Below are positions 17,931-25,874 of a stretch of 44,889 nt of DNA, piece after piece. Position numbers and translations under genes: made by a program. The notes under the pieces were generated by a model. That model searched no databases, was not told the DNA's origin, and saw nothing but the letters and a program-made list of their open reading frames with translations. Source of the DNA: a virus. The DNA lies in IMG/VR virus record IMGVR_UViG_3300036820_000251, positions 1 through 44,889 of that record; one strand, given 5' to 3'. Within the stretch, counting starts at the first letter, position 1. Every line of letters starts with the position of its first letter.

Positions 17931-18401
17931 CTACTCGCCCGCGGTCATGGCCCCGAGCGCCGATCCGCCCATGCCGCCCGCTGGCGCGCCGCCGCCCATT
18001 TCATCGTCCATGCCAGCCCCAGCTCCGGGCATGGGCTCTTCGCCCATCGATGCGGAAATGTGGTCGCGCACGTGCGGCACGCTGGGATGCCCTGCGGATT
18101 CGTGAACGTGCCCGTCTTCGTGGTGCGAAGTCACGTGGTGATGGCCGCTCGACTCTTCGTGCTTCACTTCGATCTTCTTGGCAGGGCCATGCTCGGCCGC
18201 GATGGCTTGGATGTCCTCGTGACTGCCCTCTTCGCCTGCGTGGTCGTGCTCGGACTTGCCGGCCATGTGGTCCTCGACCGAGGAGCCCACTTTCTTGGCG
18301 GCTTCCGTTTCATTTTTGGTGTCTCCGCGAAAGCGAGCGAGATTCCGCTGGACCGATTGGCCGCCGTAACTCTTGCTGCTTTTGCCGTCGCTGATCTGCA
18401 T
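17931..18401 (-). CDS. Histidine-rich low-complexity protein, 156 aa
   Basis: There are about twenty His residues, clustered around residues 52-112 in patterns such as G-H-H-H-V-T-S-H-H, followed by a Gly/Ala/Met-rich tail. The protein is likely disordered and able to bind metal ions. No family was recognised. A GAGAGGG Shine-Dalgarno sequence precedes the ATG, and the motif ACTCTTTGAT lies in the 23-base gap upstream. Context suggests a minor virion or assembly protein. Confidence 0.65.
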   Translation of the reverse strand: MQISDGKSSKSYGGQSVQRNLARFRGDTKNETEAAKKVGSSVEDHMAGKSEHDHAGEEGSHEDIQAIAAEHGPAKKIEVKHEESSGHHHVTSHHEDGHVHESAGHPSVPHVRDHISASMGEEPMPGAGAGMDDEMGGGAPAGGMGGSALGAMTAGE

Positions 18402-18424
18402 AGGCCCTCTCTACATCAAAGAGT

Positions 18425-18715
18425 CTATGGCGTTTTCTTCGCCATCTGCTTCTGGATGAATTCGGGATCTCTGCGGCTGGCAATGAATTCGTCCCTGCGC
18501 TCGTGCCACGCTTTCGGCCGAGGCGTGCGGAGCTGCGGTTCGTCTTTCTTTTCCTCGGGAGCGGTTCTGGCGTCGATAAGCGAATTGAGGCTGGTTTCGA
18601 GGCCCTTCAGCGTCTCTTCGATAAATTGCTGCGAGACTTCGATCGTACGTTGGCTTTCGCGAATCGCTGCGACATTCGCGACGAACGCCCCAAGCGATTT
18701 GAAAGGGTTTTTCAC
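18425..18715 (-). CDS. Small helical protein, 96 aa
   Basis: A helical N-terminal half (residues 10-50, with heptad-like Leu/Ile/Val spacing) is followed by a charged Pro-containing C-terminal half. No family was recognised. It overlaps the zinc-ribbon gene upstream by 4 bases and belongs to the same operon of small head-region genes. It could be a scaffold-like or internal head component. Confidence 0.65.
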   Translation of the reverse strand: MKNPFKSLGAFVANVAAIRESQRTIEVSQQFIEETLKGLETSLNSLIDARTAPEEKKDEPQLRTPRPKAWHERRDEFIASRRDPEFIQKQMAKKTP

Positions 18716-19509
18716 GCCTCAGCTTGCATCTTCTCGTAGAGCTTTTTATTGAGCACCTGTTTGCAGTTTGGGCACATGGCGAGGTCGGGCTTATTCTCGA
18801 ATCCGCAGAAGCGGCATTCGATCTTCGCGGGGCCGGGCTTGGTGCCGCGCCGCGCCGCCCATTCGCGATCCCATTCGTGGCTGGTAGGATCGAGCGATTG
18901 CAGGAACAGCAGGCATCTCCGGTGGACTTCGATTACGTTCATCCGCATTTTCTGGTCGGGCCAGAACTCATCCGCTTGCAGTACTTTGCGCGCGCAGAAC
19001 AGGCGATGCTTCTCGTTAGCGTTTTCAAGCAGCGTCTCGCGTTCTTCGGCCGAGAGTCGCTCAAGCGGCGCATCGGTTGAGAAGCAGCCCGCTTCCCTGA
19101 GATCGTAGCCTTTCTTGCGGGGATTTTCGTAGGCGCCGAGAACATCGCGTACCATGTCTTCGGCGAGCGTGATAACCGGCTCCGCGACGCCTTCGCCCTT
19201 CACCACGTACCGTACGGATGCGCCGAGCACAACCAAGGCGTGCGATACTTTTTCGCCCTCGTGGCGCTTGGGCACGAAGAAGCCGACGCCGCCCGCGCGG
19301 CGCTTCCACGCGAAGATCGGGCTCACGTTGTAGATATAGCGGCGTTCTTTGCGGATTTCGATGAGAGCTTTTTTCTGCAAAGCATCGAGCGGGCGTACGG
19401 CTGTTCCGCCGCGGCTGCGCATCCGCTGAAATCCTTTGCTGGGCGCGAAGCTGTGGCCGGTTTCGGCTTCGATCCTTGCGGCAACCGGCTCTGCTACTTT
19501 TCTCGGCAC
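18712..19509 (-). CDS. Protein with C-terminal zinc ribbon, 265 aa
   Basis: The last 40 residues contain C-R-F-C-G-F and C-P-N-C-K-Q, a Cys4 zinc ribbon. The upstream 220 residues are mixed alpha/beta, with many charged residues and an M-R-S-R-G-G-T stretch, and resemble no family I know. I chose the GTG at 19509, which begins one base after the stop of the preceding gene (TAACGTG). A TTG at 19563 in the same frame would add 18 residues but overlaps that gene by 53 bases. Confidence 0.65.
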   Translation of the reverse strand: MPRKVAEPVAARIEAETGHSFAPSKGFQRMRSRGGTAVRPLDALQKKALIEIRKERRYIYNVSPIFAWKRRAGGVGFFVPKRHEGEKVSHALVVLGASVRYVVKGEGVAEPVITLAEDMVRDVLGAYENPRKKGYDLREAGCFSTDAPLERLSAEERETLLENANEKHRLFCARKVLQADEFWPDQKMRMNVIEVHRRCLLFLQSLDPTSHEWDREWAARRGTKPGPAKIECRFCGFENKPDLAMCPNCKQVLNKKLYEKMQAEA

Positions 19510-19510
19510 G

Positions 19511-19822
19511 TTACAGTTCCAATCTGTCGAGGATATCTCCAAGAACGGAGTCGAGTACTTCAAGTTGATCGTTGTGGTTGGAGAGTGATTGTGCGTGGCC
19601 TACGAGCGTCGGCTTCGATTCCTTTTGGTTTTCTCCGGACGGAGCCGAGGCAAGTACAGGCTGAAGCCGCTCGTATAGCGATGCGAGTTTGTGTTCCATC
19701 CGTTCGATGACTTTCGCGCTACGCGAAACCTGCTCTTGGACTTGTGATTGTCGCGGGGCCACGCTTGCCTGACCCTGACCCGGGATACCCTGGCCCGTGA
19801 TACCAACTGCCTGATTCAACAT
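19511..19822 (-). CDS. Small Gln-rich coiled-coil-like protein, 103 aa
   Basis: A disordered Gly/Gln-rich N-terminus (residues 1-30) is followed by helical segments at 33-58 and 84-103 with Leu spacing suited to coiled coils. A GGGAGG ribosome-binding site precedes the ATG. It is placed 10 bases after the scaffold candidate, as a head-region assembly protein might be. The function is not recognised. Confidence 0.65.
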   Translation of the reverse strand: MLNQAVGITGQGIPGQGQASVAPRQSQVQEQVSRSAKVIERMEHKLASLYERLQPVLASAPSGENQKESKPTLVGHAQSLSNHNDQLEVLDSVLGDILDRLEL

Positions 19823-19832
19823 GTTGCCTCCC

Positions 19833-21155
19833 TCAGAGGAAATAGAGCGGCTTCTGCCCCTTCAAATAGAATTCGCCATTCGCGATCATGGCCTGCGCTT
19901 TGTCGGGGCCGAATTCGCCCCGCATCCGCGCGTGGTCGATCGTGCGCGGGTCCACGCCGCCCGTGCCGGGATAGCGCGGCCCGGTGTACTTCTGGCGGGT
20001 TGCGGCCTCACGCGTGCCTGCTCCCTGCACTTCCTTGCGCGTCTGCGCATCCTTCGCGATCTCTTCGTTTCGGCCGGCGTAGCGGCGGGCGATGGCTCTC
20101 GCGATCTTGGGCATTTCTTTCGCGATGCGCGCCTGCAGGAATTTGTTGAAGCCTTCGTTGTCCTGCGAGGAAATCAGCGCTTTGCCGTCGGAGATGAACT
20201 TCGCGTCCGGCCCTGTCACCTTGTCCCATTCAATCAGCGCGAGAGTGGTCAGGTCCTTTTCGCGCTCGGGGCCCAGCTTCTGCCCGCGATAGAGATGGCG
20301 AATCGCCTGCTGCGCGCCGGAAGTGATGAAGCCGTTCGCGCGCTTCGTGACGCCTTGCACGTACTCGGTGGCTTTCGTGCGGCTGGCGGCGGCGTTCGTC
20401 GCCTCGGCAGGATCAAGCTGCTTGGGCGCTTTCGAGCCAATGTCGTGCATTTCGTTGACAGTTTGTCCCAGCGCGCCGAGCAGTGCTTTCAACTCTTTGT
20501 TGTCCCCGGCCTTGTTGTACGCCTCGTTCAGCACGGAAATGAACGTGCGCCCCTGCGCATCGATCGGCGCGCGCAGCAGGCCCATAAACCTGCTCGCCAT
20601 GTGGTACTGGTAGACTTCGGGCGCTTTCGTATTCAGCGTGTCGAGGTAATTGCCGGACAGCCGCGCCATGCCCTCAGGAGCTTCCGTCCAGTAGGTTTCG
20701 AGGATGGCAGGATCGGCGGCCTGCAGCGATGCGAAGCGCGACGCGGACTCGCCCAGTTCGGTTTCGATCTTCTCGACGCCGCCGAGCGATTCGACCTTGG
20801 CTTTGAACTCTTGCGCAGCTTTTGGCGTCTCGTGAATCCGACGAAACGCCTTGTTCTCGTGAAACTCGCGCTCTACCTGCTTGACGAGGGCGGGATCGGC
20901 CTTCAGGGCTTCGGTGATCTTGGGATCGAGCTTATCGGGTCGCGCGGCATCGGGCGATTCCAGCTCTTCGCTGATCTCCGCGCCATCCCAGCTAAACTTA
21001 ATAGGCTCATCGTGGACCTGCGTTGGCGCAGCGTCCGGGGCGCTACTGGTATCTGGTGCAGGTGCAGGTGTCGGTACAGCGTTCGCTGGCGGAGCGGGCG
21101 CAGCATCAGGCGTTATCGTTACCGGGGGCGCTGCGGTCGCGGTTGCGTCTGCCAT
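19833..21155 (-). CDS. Scaffold or internal head protein candidate, 440 aa
   Basis: The first 50 residues are almost all Ala, Pro, Thr and Asp (disordered). Residues 60-420 are strongly helical and charged, with many E-x-x-K pairs and no hydrophobic core pattern of an enzyme. That composition and the position upstream of portal and capsid genes are typical of scaffolding proteins, though the gene lies on the far side of the portal from the usual scaffold position. The motif ACTCTGTGAT lies directly before its ATG. An internal virion protein is the alternative. Confidence 0.6.
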   Translation of the reverse strand: MADATATAAPPVTITPDAAPAPPANAVPTPAPAPDTSSAPDAAPTQVHDEPIKFSWDGAEISEELESPDAARPDKLDPKITEALKADPALVKQVEREFHENKAFRRIHETPKAAQEFKAKVESLGGVEKIETELGESASRFASLQAADPAILETYWTEAPEGMARLSGNYLDTLNTKAPEVYQYHMASRFMGLLRAPIDAQGRTFISVLNEAYNKAGDNKELKALLGALGQTVNEMHDIGSKAPKQLDPAEATNAAASRTKATEYVQGVTKRANGFITSGAQQAIRHLYRGQKLGPEREKDLTTLALIEWDKVTGPDAKFISDGKALISSQDNEGFNKFLQARIAKEMPKIARAIARRYAGRNEEIAKDAQTRKEVQGAGTREAATRQKYTGPRYPGTGGVDPRTIDHARMRGEFGPDKAQAMIANGEFYLKGQKPLYFL

Positions 21156-21256
21156 GACATCACAGAGTCCGCCGCCGCCGAAAACTGTGAAACATAGTAC
21201 CGAAGTCCTATTGTATGCTGCGGATGCGGGCGAGAGTATGGGGTATGGAGGAACCG

Positions 21257-21421
21257 ATGAAAGTTACCTGGATTCAAGCGTTGGGCAGCGCGGCGGCCCT
21301 CGGAATACTGACCGGAGCTTTCTTCGAAGCGAGCATCGCGTGGAAGATCATTATCGCGGCAGGCTTCTTGGGATGCTGGATGCGGAAAGAGATTAAGGCT
21401 TCCGCCGAGCCAACGCGATAA
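21257..21421 (+). CDS. Lone plus-strand small membrane protein, 54 aa
   Basis: I chose the ATG at 21257 because GGAGG stands 5 bases before it; earlier in-frame ATGs lack such a site. The product is about 70% hydrophobic, with two possible membrane segments (residues 5-23 and 27-42, including A-W-K-I-I-I-A-A-G-F-L), then a short basic tail. It is the only plus-strand gene inside a 37-kb minus-strand region. It runs head-to-head with the scaffold candidate and overlaps the end of the 499-residue gene tail-to-tail by 29 bases. This arrangement resembles a moron, an independently expressed accessory gene; exclusion or holin roles are inference. Confidence 0.65.
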   Translation: MKVTWIQALGSAAALGILTGAFFEASIAWKIIIAAGFLGCWMRKEIKASAEPTR

Positions 21422-22892
21422 TATCGCGCGGCTTGAATCCCTGATCGAGCAGCCAATTGAATTGCTGGGCGCGTTCCTTGCTGCTTGAATCCCCCACCTT
21501 GAAGCGCTGACCTTCCTGGCCGACCGTGTTCACGTCGCCGCCGCCATTCACGAATGCCTGCCGCACTTCCGTATTCTTCAGATCGTGGACCTGTTTCGCC
21601 AGCGCCGTATCGCCCTGCGTGGCTTCGTACATCCTGCGACCATTCGCCGCTTCCATGCCGAATGTTCGGCCCTCGTGCGTGATCGTGGCACGGTGCGCTA
21701 CGGGCTCTTTCGGCGGTCCTTCGCTGATGATATCGCGCAATGTTTTTCCTTTCTGCGGCCCTGCCGCGAGAGGCCGCACAGCTTCGGGCTCGGTGGCCGA
21801 GTTTACTATATCGCTCGTGGTCTGGCCAACCGATGGTTTGAACGGAACGTCGGCACCGACGGCTCGCGGCGTTCGCGTGCTTTCCTCGAGCTGTTTTCCG
21901 AGGATGTTGATGGGCGAGCGGCCGGCTGCAAACTTCTTCTGCAGATCCAGCTTCTGCCGCGCGTAGTTCTCCGCTTCTCCGGCGGGCATGCTCTTTGGCA
22001 CGGACACTTCGGCAGGCGCATTCGGAAGCTTGGCCCACTTCGTGCCGTTCTGATCGGTGCGGAAAGTAACTTCCTCGGAGCTCGCGGGAAGCAGCGGAAT
22101 TGGCCGCACAATCACGCCGTTACCAGGAAGCTGCTGCGTTCCTTGGCCGGGGAAAGGCGATACGCGCTCGGCCGGCGCGCCGACATGTTCTGGCGCAATT
22201 TCGCCAGGTACGCGCCGCACGCTGATCGGCGGATTCACGGATGCCCCAACCAAAGGTTTCTCCGCAGTTATAGGCGGTTCGGCTTCCCCTGCGAATGGAA
22301 CGTTGCGGAAGTCCGGCGACGCCATGCTGCCCAATCCGTAGGCTCCGGCTCCGATCAGCGCGCCGCCTGCTCCGCCTACCAGCGCATCGCGCACGGGATG
22401 GCCGCGAAAAGCGCCCTCGACTCCGCCGTAGGCTGCTCCGGTCGAAGCGCCGCGCGCAGCCGCTTTGAATGCGGACGGAGCTTCTTCCGCGAACTTCAAG
22501 ACTCTGCCAGCGTAGGGTACCCCGCGTTCGATGGCGGGCAGCACGTTCTCTTCAAGGAATGGCGCAGCTGCTTTCGTAGCAGCGCCCAGCCCTTCGCCGG
22601 CACCGAATGTGGCCATCGTCATAGCTTCGTCCACGCCCAATTCTTTTGCGCCGCTTTGCAACTCTTCAGGCGTGTGCGTCTCCATCAACCGTCTTGTGGT
22701 CAGTGGGACCGCACGTTTCCACGCTGGACCGTTCTGGAAGTCAGATGCTTGCGCAGCAGGTTTCGGGGGTCCGGCGGTGGCTGGAGCCATTGGCGGAGGA
22801 ATGATCTTATCGACATCGTCCCACGTGGAAGAACCGTGCGCGGCCGGTGCCTGATCGACCTCATCCCACGTTGCTGTCGCGTCGCCTGCCAT
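21393..22892 (-). CDS. Probable internal virion/ejection protein with glycine-zipper segment, 499 aa
   Basis: The protein opens with two copies of a T-W-D-(E/D)-V-D motif (about residues 8-12 and 23-28). Residues 150-195 form a Gly/Ala-rich zipper (G-G-A-G-G-A-L-I-G-A-G-A-Y-G-L) able to insert in membranes, within a largely disordered Pro/Ala-rich chain. The C-terminal 100 residues are mixed helical. Such a layout suits proteins injected with the DNA to form a conduit through the host envelope. It is adjacent to two other low-complexity virion candidates. The functional call is inference from architecture. Confidence 0.65.
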   Translation of the reverse strand: MAGDATATWDEVDQAPAAHGSSTWDDVDKIIPPPMAPATAGPPKPAAQASDFQNGPAWKRAVPLTTRRLMETHTPEELQSGAKELGVDEAMTMATFGAGEGLGAATKAAAPFLEENVLPAIERGVPYAGRVLKFAEEAPSAFKAAARGASTGAAYGGVEGAFRGHPVRDALVGGAGGALIGAGAYGLGSMASPDFRNVPFAGEAEPPITAEKPLVGASVNPPISVRRVPGEIAPEHVGAPAERVSPFPGQGTQQLPGNGVIVRPIPLLPASSEEVTFRTDQNGTKWAKLPNAPAEVSVPKSMPAGEAENYARQKLDLQKKFAAGRSPINILGKQLEESTRTPRAVGADVPFKPSVGQTTSDIVNSATEPEAVRPLAAGPQKGKTLRDIISEGPPKEPVAHRATITHEGRTFGMEAANGRRMYEATQGDTALAKQVHDLKNTEVRQAFVNGGGDVNTVGQEGQRFKVGDSSSKERAQQFNWLLDQGFKPRDIIALARRKP

Positions 22893-24389
22893 CTATTCCC
22901 CCAACTGGATTCCGTGATCGAGATAGCTCTGCACGCGATCGCCGGGAACCTCACGGACCTTTCCGGCCGAGTCTTTCATCTTCACCTCTACGCCGGCGGG
23001 CAGAAAATCAATCGGCTGTTTGCGGCGAACCGCTTCTTTTGCGGCGATCTGCCACGTCAGATTGCGCATGTTCGTAATGAGGCCGTCAAACTCTTTCCGC
23101 TGATCCGGGCTCAGCTGTTGGCCGCTCGCGAGATTGTTTGCGAATCGCTCGATCTTATCCTGCGTGCCGATGGCGTCCTTGTGCTCCTGGATCAGGTCTT
23201 TATTCATGCGCGAGCCTTTGACCTGTCCGAACGTCGTCGCGAGGTGCTGCGAAAGCAGAAGCATATCCTCAGCGCCCGTCTTCGCGTCGCCCGCCTGAAT
23301 CGCTTTGTACGCGTCCTGGAACATATCGTAACTGCGCTCGATGGCGTTGGCTGGATCGACATAGCCCTTATTGAACGCGTCGGTTTCTTTTGCCGTCGCG
23401 GCGTTGCCTTGAGCCGTATTGCCCGGCAGCGCACCGGCTGGGATGATCTGGCGCGGGTTCTTACTGTCATAGAAGCCCACGACGTTGTTGTCGGGGCCGT
23501 AGAGCGGCTGATAGGTTCCAGCGCCAGCGGATATTTGCGGTCCAAGCGTGCCAGCTTTTTCGTAGGCTTTGGCCCACGCCGCATCCTCGGGCTTAATCGG
23601 CTTGCCCATCTCTCTCTCTGCCGTGATCTGCTCGTAGCGTTCGCGGTCCTGATTCGCGGTATCAGGCTTCTCTGTCTGCACGGCCGCCAGCGCTTCCTGT
23701 TCGGTGTAGGGCTTGCCGGTCGCAGGATTCGTCTGCTTCAACAGCGCGTCGTAGGTCTGTCCCTGCGGTGAACTTGGCGTCTTCTTCTCGGCATCGGCGA
23801 GCTGGCGTTGCCGATCCGTCTCCTCGGCCGCGTTCTTGCCTTCCGTATCGGAAAGCTCGCGTTCTTTGGCGTTCTGATTGAACGCGATGTTCTGGCCCTG
23901 CTGTTCCTTGGCGGCCCACTGCAGTGGTTGCTGCTGCAACCGCTCAGCGGCGTTCTCGCGCTCGGCCGCGATGGCGGGATAGTTCTTGCTCAGTCCTTCC
24001 GCGCCGGCTCCCGCGCCTGCGCCGAGCCGCTGAAAGAAGCCCTTCACGCCGCCCGATTCCTTGCCTTTCGCGTTGAGCGCGGCCCACGGATTTACCTGCT
24101 CTTCAGCTTGGGCGTGCGTGATCGGCGTAGCGGGATTGAATGGCTGTCCGTTGGTCGATGGCGCATGCGCTGGCACCAAAGGCTGCGGCTGAGTCGCTGG
24201 CACCGTGGTCGCGTGGCTCGTGGTCGCGGGCGTGAACGGCAGATTCACTTCGACAGGCGCCATCGGATGCACGAGTGGCGTAGCCGCGGGCTGTGCCGCC
24301 GGAAAGGGCAGAGCTTGCGCGTTCGGGTCGATTACGTGAGCGGGAATGAGCGGCTGCTCGTCCTGCTGTTTGTCCTGATCGTCTGCCAT
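22893..24389 (-). CDS. Probable internal virion/ejection protein, 498 aa
   Basis: Residues 1-110 are Pro/Ala/Thr-rich and disordered. A short G-A-G-A-G-A-G-A stretch lies near 130. Residues 145-250 are charged helix rich in Gln, Glu and Ala. The C-terminal 200 residues are helical, with the heptad-like segment L-I-T-N-M-R-N-L-T-W-Q-I-A-A-K near 440-455. No enzyme motif was seen. The gene ends exactly where its downstream neighbour begins and starts 2 bases from its upstream neighbour, so the three form one block. Confidence 0.65.
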   Translation of the reverse strand: MADDQDKQQDEQPLIPAHVIDPNAQALPFPAAQPAATPLVHPMAPVEVNLPFTPATTSHATTVPATQPQPLVPAHAPSTNGQPFNPATPITHAQAEEQVNPWAALNAKGKESGGVKGFFQRLGAGAGAGAEGLSKNYPAIAAERENAAERLQQQPLQWAAKEQQGQNIAFNQNAKERELSDTEGKNAAEETDRQRQLADAEKKTPSSPQGQTYDALLKQTNPATGKPYTEQEALAAVQTEKPDTANQDRERYEQITAEREMGKPIKPEDAAWAKAYEKAGTLGPQISAGAGTYQPLYGPDNNVVGFYDSKNPRQIIPAGALPGNTAQGNAATAKETDAFNKGYVDPANAIERSYDMFQDAYKAIQAGDAKTGAEDMLLLSQHLATTFGQVKGSRMNKDLIQEHKDAIGTQDKIERFANNLASGQQLSPDQRKEFDGLITNMRNLTWQIAAKEAVRRKQPIDFLPAGVEVKMKDSAGKVREVPGDRVQSYLDHGIQLGE

Positions 24390-24390
24390 G

Positions 24391-25020
24391 CTATTTGCCG
24401 ATTCCTAGTCCGGTGGCGACAGAGCCCGCAGCTTGGCCGAGCGTGCCGATGTCGCCAATGGCCGTCTGGAACGCGCCGGGATTCGCCTGCATCGCCGTGG
24501 ACCATGCCTGCACGCCGCCATTCGATGCAGCGATGGAGTTAAGCGCGGTCTGAATCTCTTCCTGCGAAAGCCCTTGCAATCCGGCGATCCCCGCTTGCTG
24601 CTGCTGCTGCTTGAGCTGATTGTTCTGCAGGCCGATGTCCAAGCCCGTGTTGGCGTTCGCCGACAGCGCGCGGCGGATGTAGGAGTCTGTCGCGGGATTG
24701 GCGCTTGATTGCGTTCCGCTGCGAGCCTGCCCGAGTCTTTGCTGCTCTTCGGCCGTTCCCAGCGCGGCGGCGGTATTTTGACCAGCTTGCGTCGTCATCT
24801 GATTCAGCGCTTGCTGGCCGAAGCCTTGCGGATTGTACGCTTCCTGCTGAAAGAATGAATTGAGCGGCGCGAGCTGCTGGCTTCCAGAGGCCATGAGCGG
24901 CGACGCCCACGATCCAGCCGTCTTCGCGTTGTTGAGCGCTTGCGCCGACGCGGCAGAGCCTTTGTGGCGCGAACGATCGTGCTCGATCAGGGATGGATTG
25001 AAGTGATGGACTTCGTTCAC
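24391..25020 (-). CDS. Gln/Ala/Asn-rich probable internal virion protein, 209 aa
   Basis: A polar, low-complexity protein rich in Gln, Ala, Ser and Asn, with a poly-Gln run near residue 135 (K-Q-Q-Q-Q-Q) and a Gly-rich C-terminus. Composition and operon position recall the small internal-core proteins of podoviruses that follow an acetyltransferase-like gene. It overlaps that gene by 4 bases (25017-25020). The function is not proven by any motif. Confidence 0.65.
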   Translation of the reverse strand: MNEVHHFNPSLIEHDRSRHKGSAASAQALNNAKTAGSWASPLMASGSQQLAPLNSFFQQEAYNPQGFGQQALNQMTTQAGQNTAAALGTAEEQQRLGQARSGTQSSANPATDSYIRRALSANANTGLDIGLQNNQLKQQQQQAGIAGLQGLSQEEIQTALNSIAASNGGVQAWSTAMQANPGAFQTAIGDIGTLGQAAGSVATGLGIGK

Positions 25021-25445
25021 GCTGCCAGCTCCTTCAGATAAACGAGGATTTCAAGCGCGCGGGCTCGCGTCAGTTCGAGCAGTTCTCCCACAGGTTTCGC
25101 GAATCCCATTTGGATTAGGCGTTTGGCCGTCTTGGGATAGTTGGCGTCAACCCACACGAATGCGCTCTTCACCCAGGGCATTGAGTGGGTAACGTAATCA
25201 GCCATGCGCATCGTCAAGCATTTCAGCAGTTCGACCCGGAGCTTTGGCGGCAACTTCGTGTTCGTGATGAAATAGGCTTGGATCGTCTTTTCGCATCCGA
25301 TCCATGCCTCCACTTCGCCGTCGATTATCGCGACGAATCCCGTGCGCAATGTCTCATCCGGCGGCAGAACGTGCTCGTAGCCTGAGGCTGCGTGCAGAGC
25401 TTTGATGGCCGGCAGATGCGACGGCAGCGTGGGCGTGAGCTTCAT
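25017..25445 (-). CDS. GNAT-like acetyltransferase-fold protein, 142 aa
   Basis: The spacing of strands and helices fits a short GNAT fold: a Pro-rich start with an H-L-P-A-I-K-A-L-H helix, a central V-A-I-I-D-G-E-V-E-A-W-I-G-C hairpin, and W-V-D-A-N-Y-P-K-T-A-K-R-L-I-Q-M-G-F near residues 98-115, the usual neighbour-helix and beta-bulge region. The typical acetyl-CoA loop (R/Q-x-x-G-x-G/A) is not clear, so activity is doubtful. GNAT-like proteins are known next to internal virion genes of podoviruses. The start was set at the ATG (25445), not the GTG 3 bases earlier. Confidence 0.65.
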   Translation of the reverse strand: MKLTPTLPSHLPAIKALHAASGYEHVLPPDETLRTGFVAIIDGEVEAWIGCEKTIQAYFITNTKLPPKLRVELLKCLTMRMADYVTHSMPWVKSAFVWVDANYPKTAKRLIQMGFAKPVGELLELTRARALEILVYLKELAA

Positions 25446-25469
25446 CACTACTCACAGAGTGATTCGAGG

Positions 25470-25874
25470 CTAGTTCGGCTTCGTCGGCGGGATTTCCAGA
25501 GTTTCGCGGCGCAGAAGCTTCTCGCGGAAGTCTTCGATCTCAGCCACGCTCGCATTCTCAAACTTGTCGGCGTTCGGCGCTGGCAGCCGTGGAGCTGGCT
25601 TCCCTTCGCCGTAGTGCAGGAACATCTCGGCATGCCGCGCGCTCCCCTTCATGGCTTGCCGGAGGCAATAATCCGCCAGTTTCTGCACGCCGGTTCGGCC
25701 GTCTTTGCCCACCTCTGCGGCCAGCTGTCTGCAGGCTTCAGCAAACTTAGCCGTACGCGGTCGACCACCGCCGCGATTGCCCGGTTTGAATTGCGTGGCC
25801 TTGCCAACGTCTGGCGATGGCCCTTTGAATGCCGATTGGTTGCCGTTTTTCACTTTCTTCGTTGTCCGGCCCAT
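25470..25874 (-). CDS. DUF5681-like basic protein, terminase-associated, 134 aa
   Basis: Residues 27-45 read Q-F-K-P-G-N-R-G-G-G-R-P-R-T, the hallmark of DUF5681-type proteins often found beside phage terminase genes. A helical domain follows, ending in a Pro-rich tail. The gene overlaps the terminase large subunit by 25 bases and has AAAGGG before its ATG. It may be a DNA-binding partner of the packaging motor, possibly the small terminase subunit, but the family has no settled function. Confidence 0.7.
   Translation of the reverse strand: MGRTTKKVKNGNQSAFKGPSPDVGKATQFKPGNRGGGRPRTAKFAEACRQLAAEVGKDGRTGVQKLADYCLRQAMKGSARHAEMFLHYGEGKPAPRLPAPNADKFENASVAEIEDFREKLLRRETLEIPPTKPN

Noticed and set aside
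19821-21197. A 458-codon plus-strand frame
   Set aside because: Antisense to the scaffold candidate; no start signal and Arg/Leu-rich shadow composition.
21585-23771. A 728-codon open frame on the plus strand
   Set aside because: It is antisense to the two internal virion genes, is Arg/Cys-rich in composition as shadows of GC-rich genes are, and has no ribosome site.
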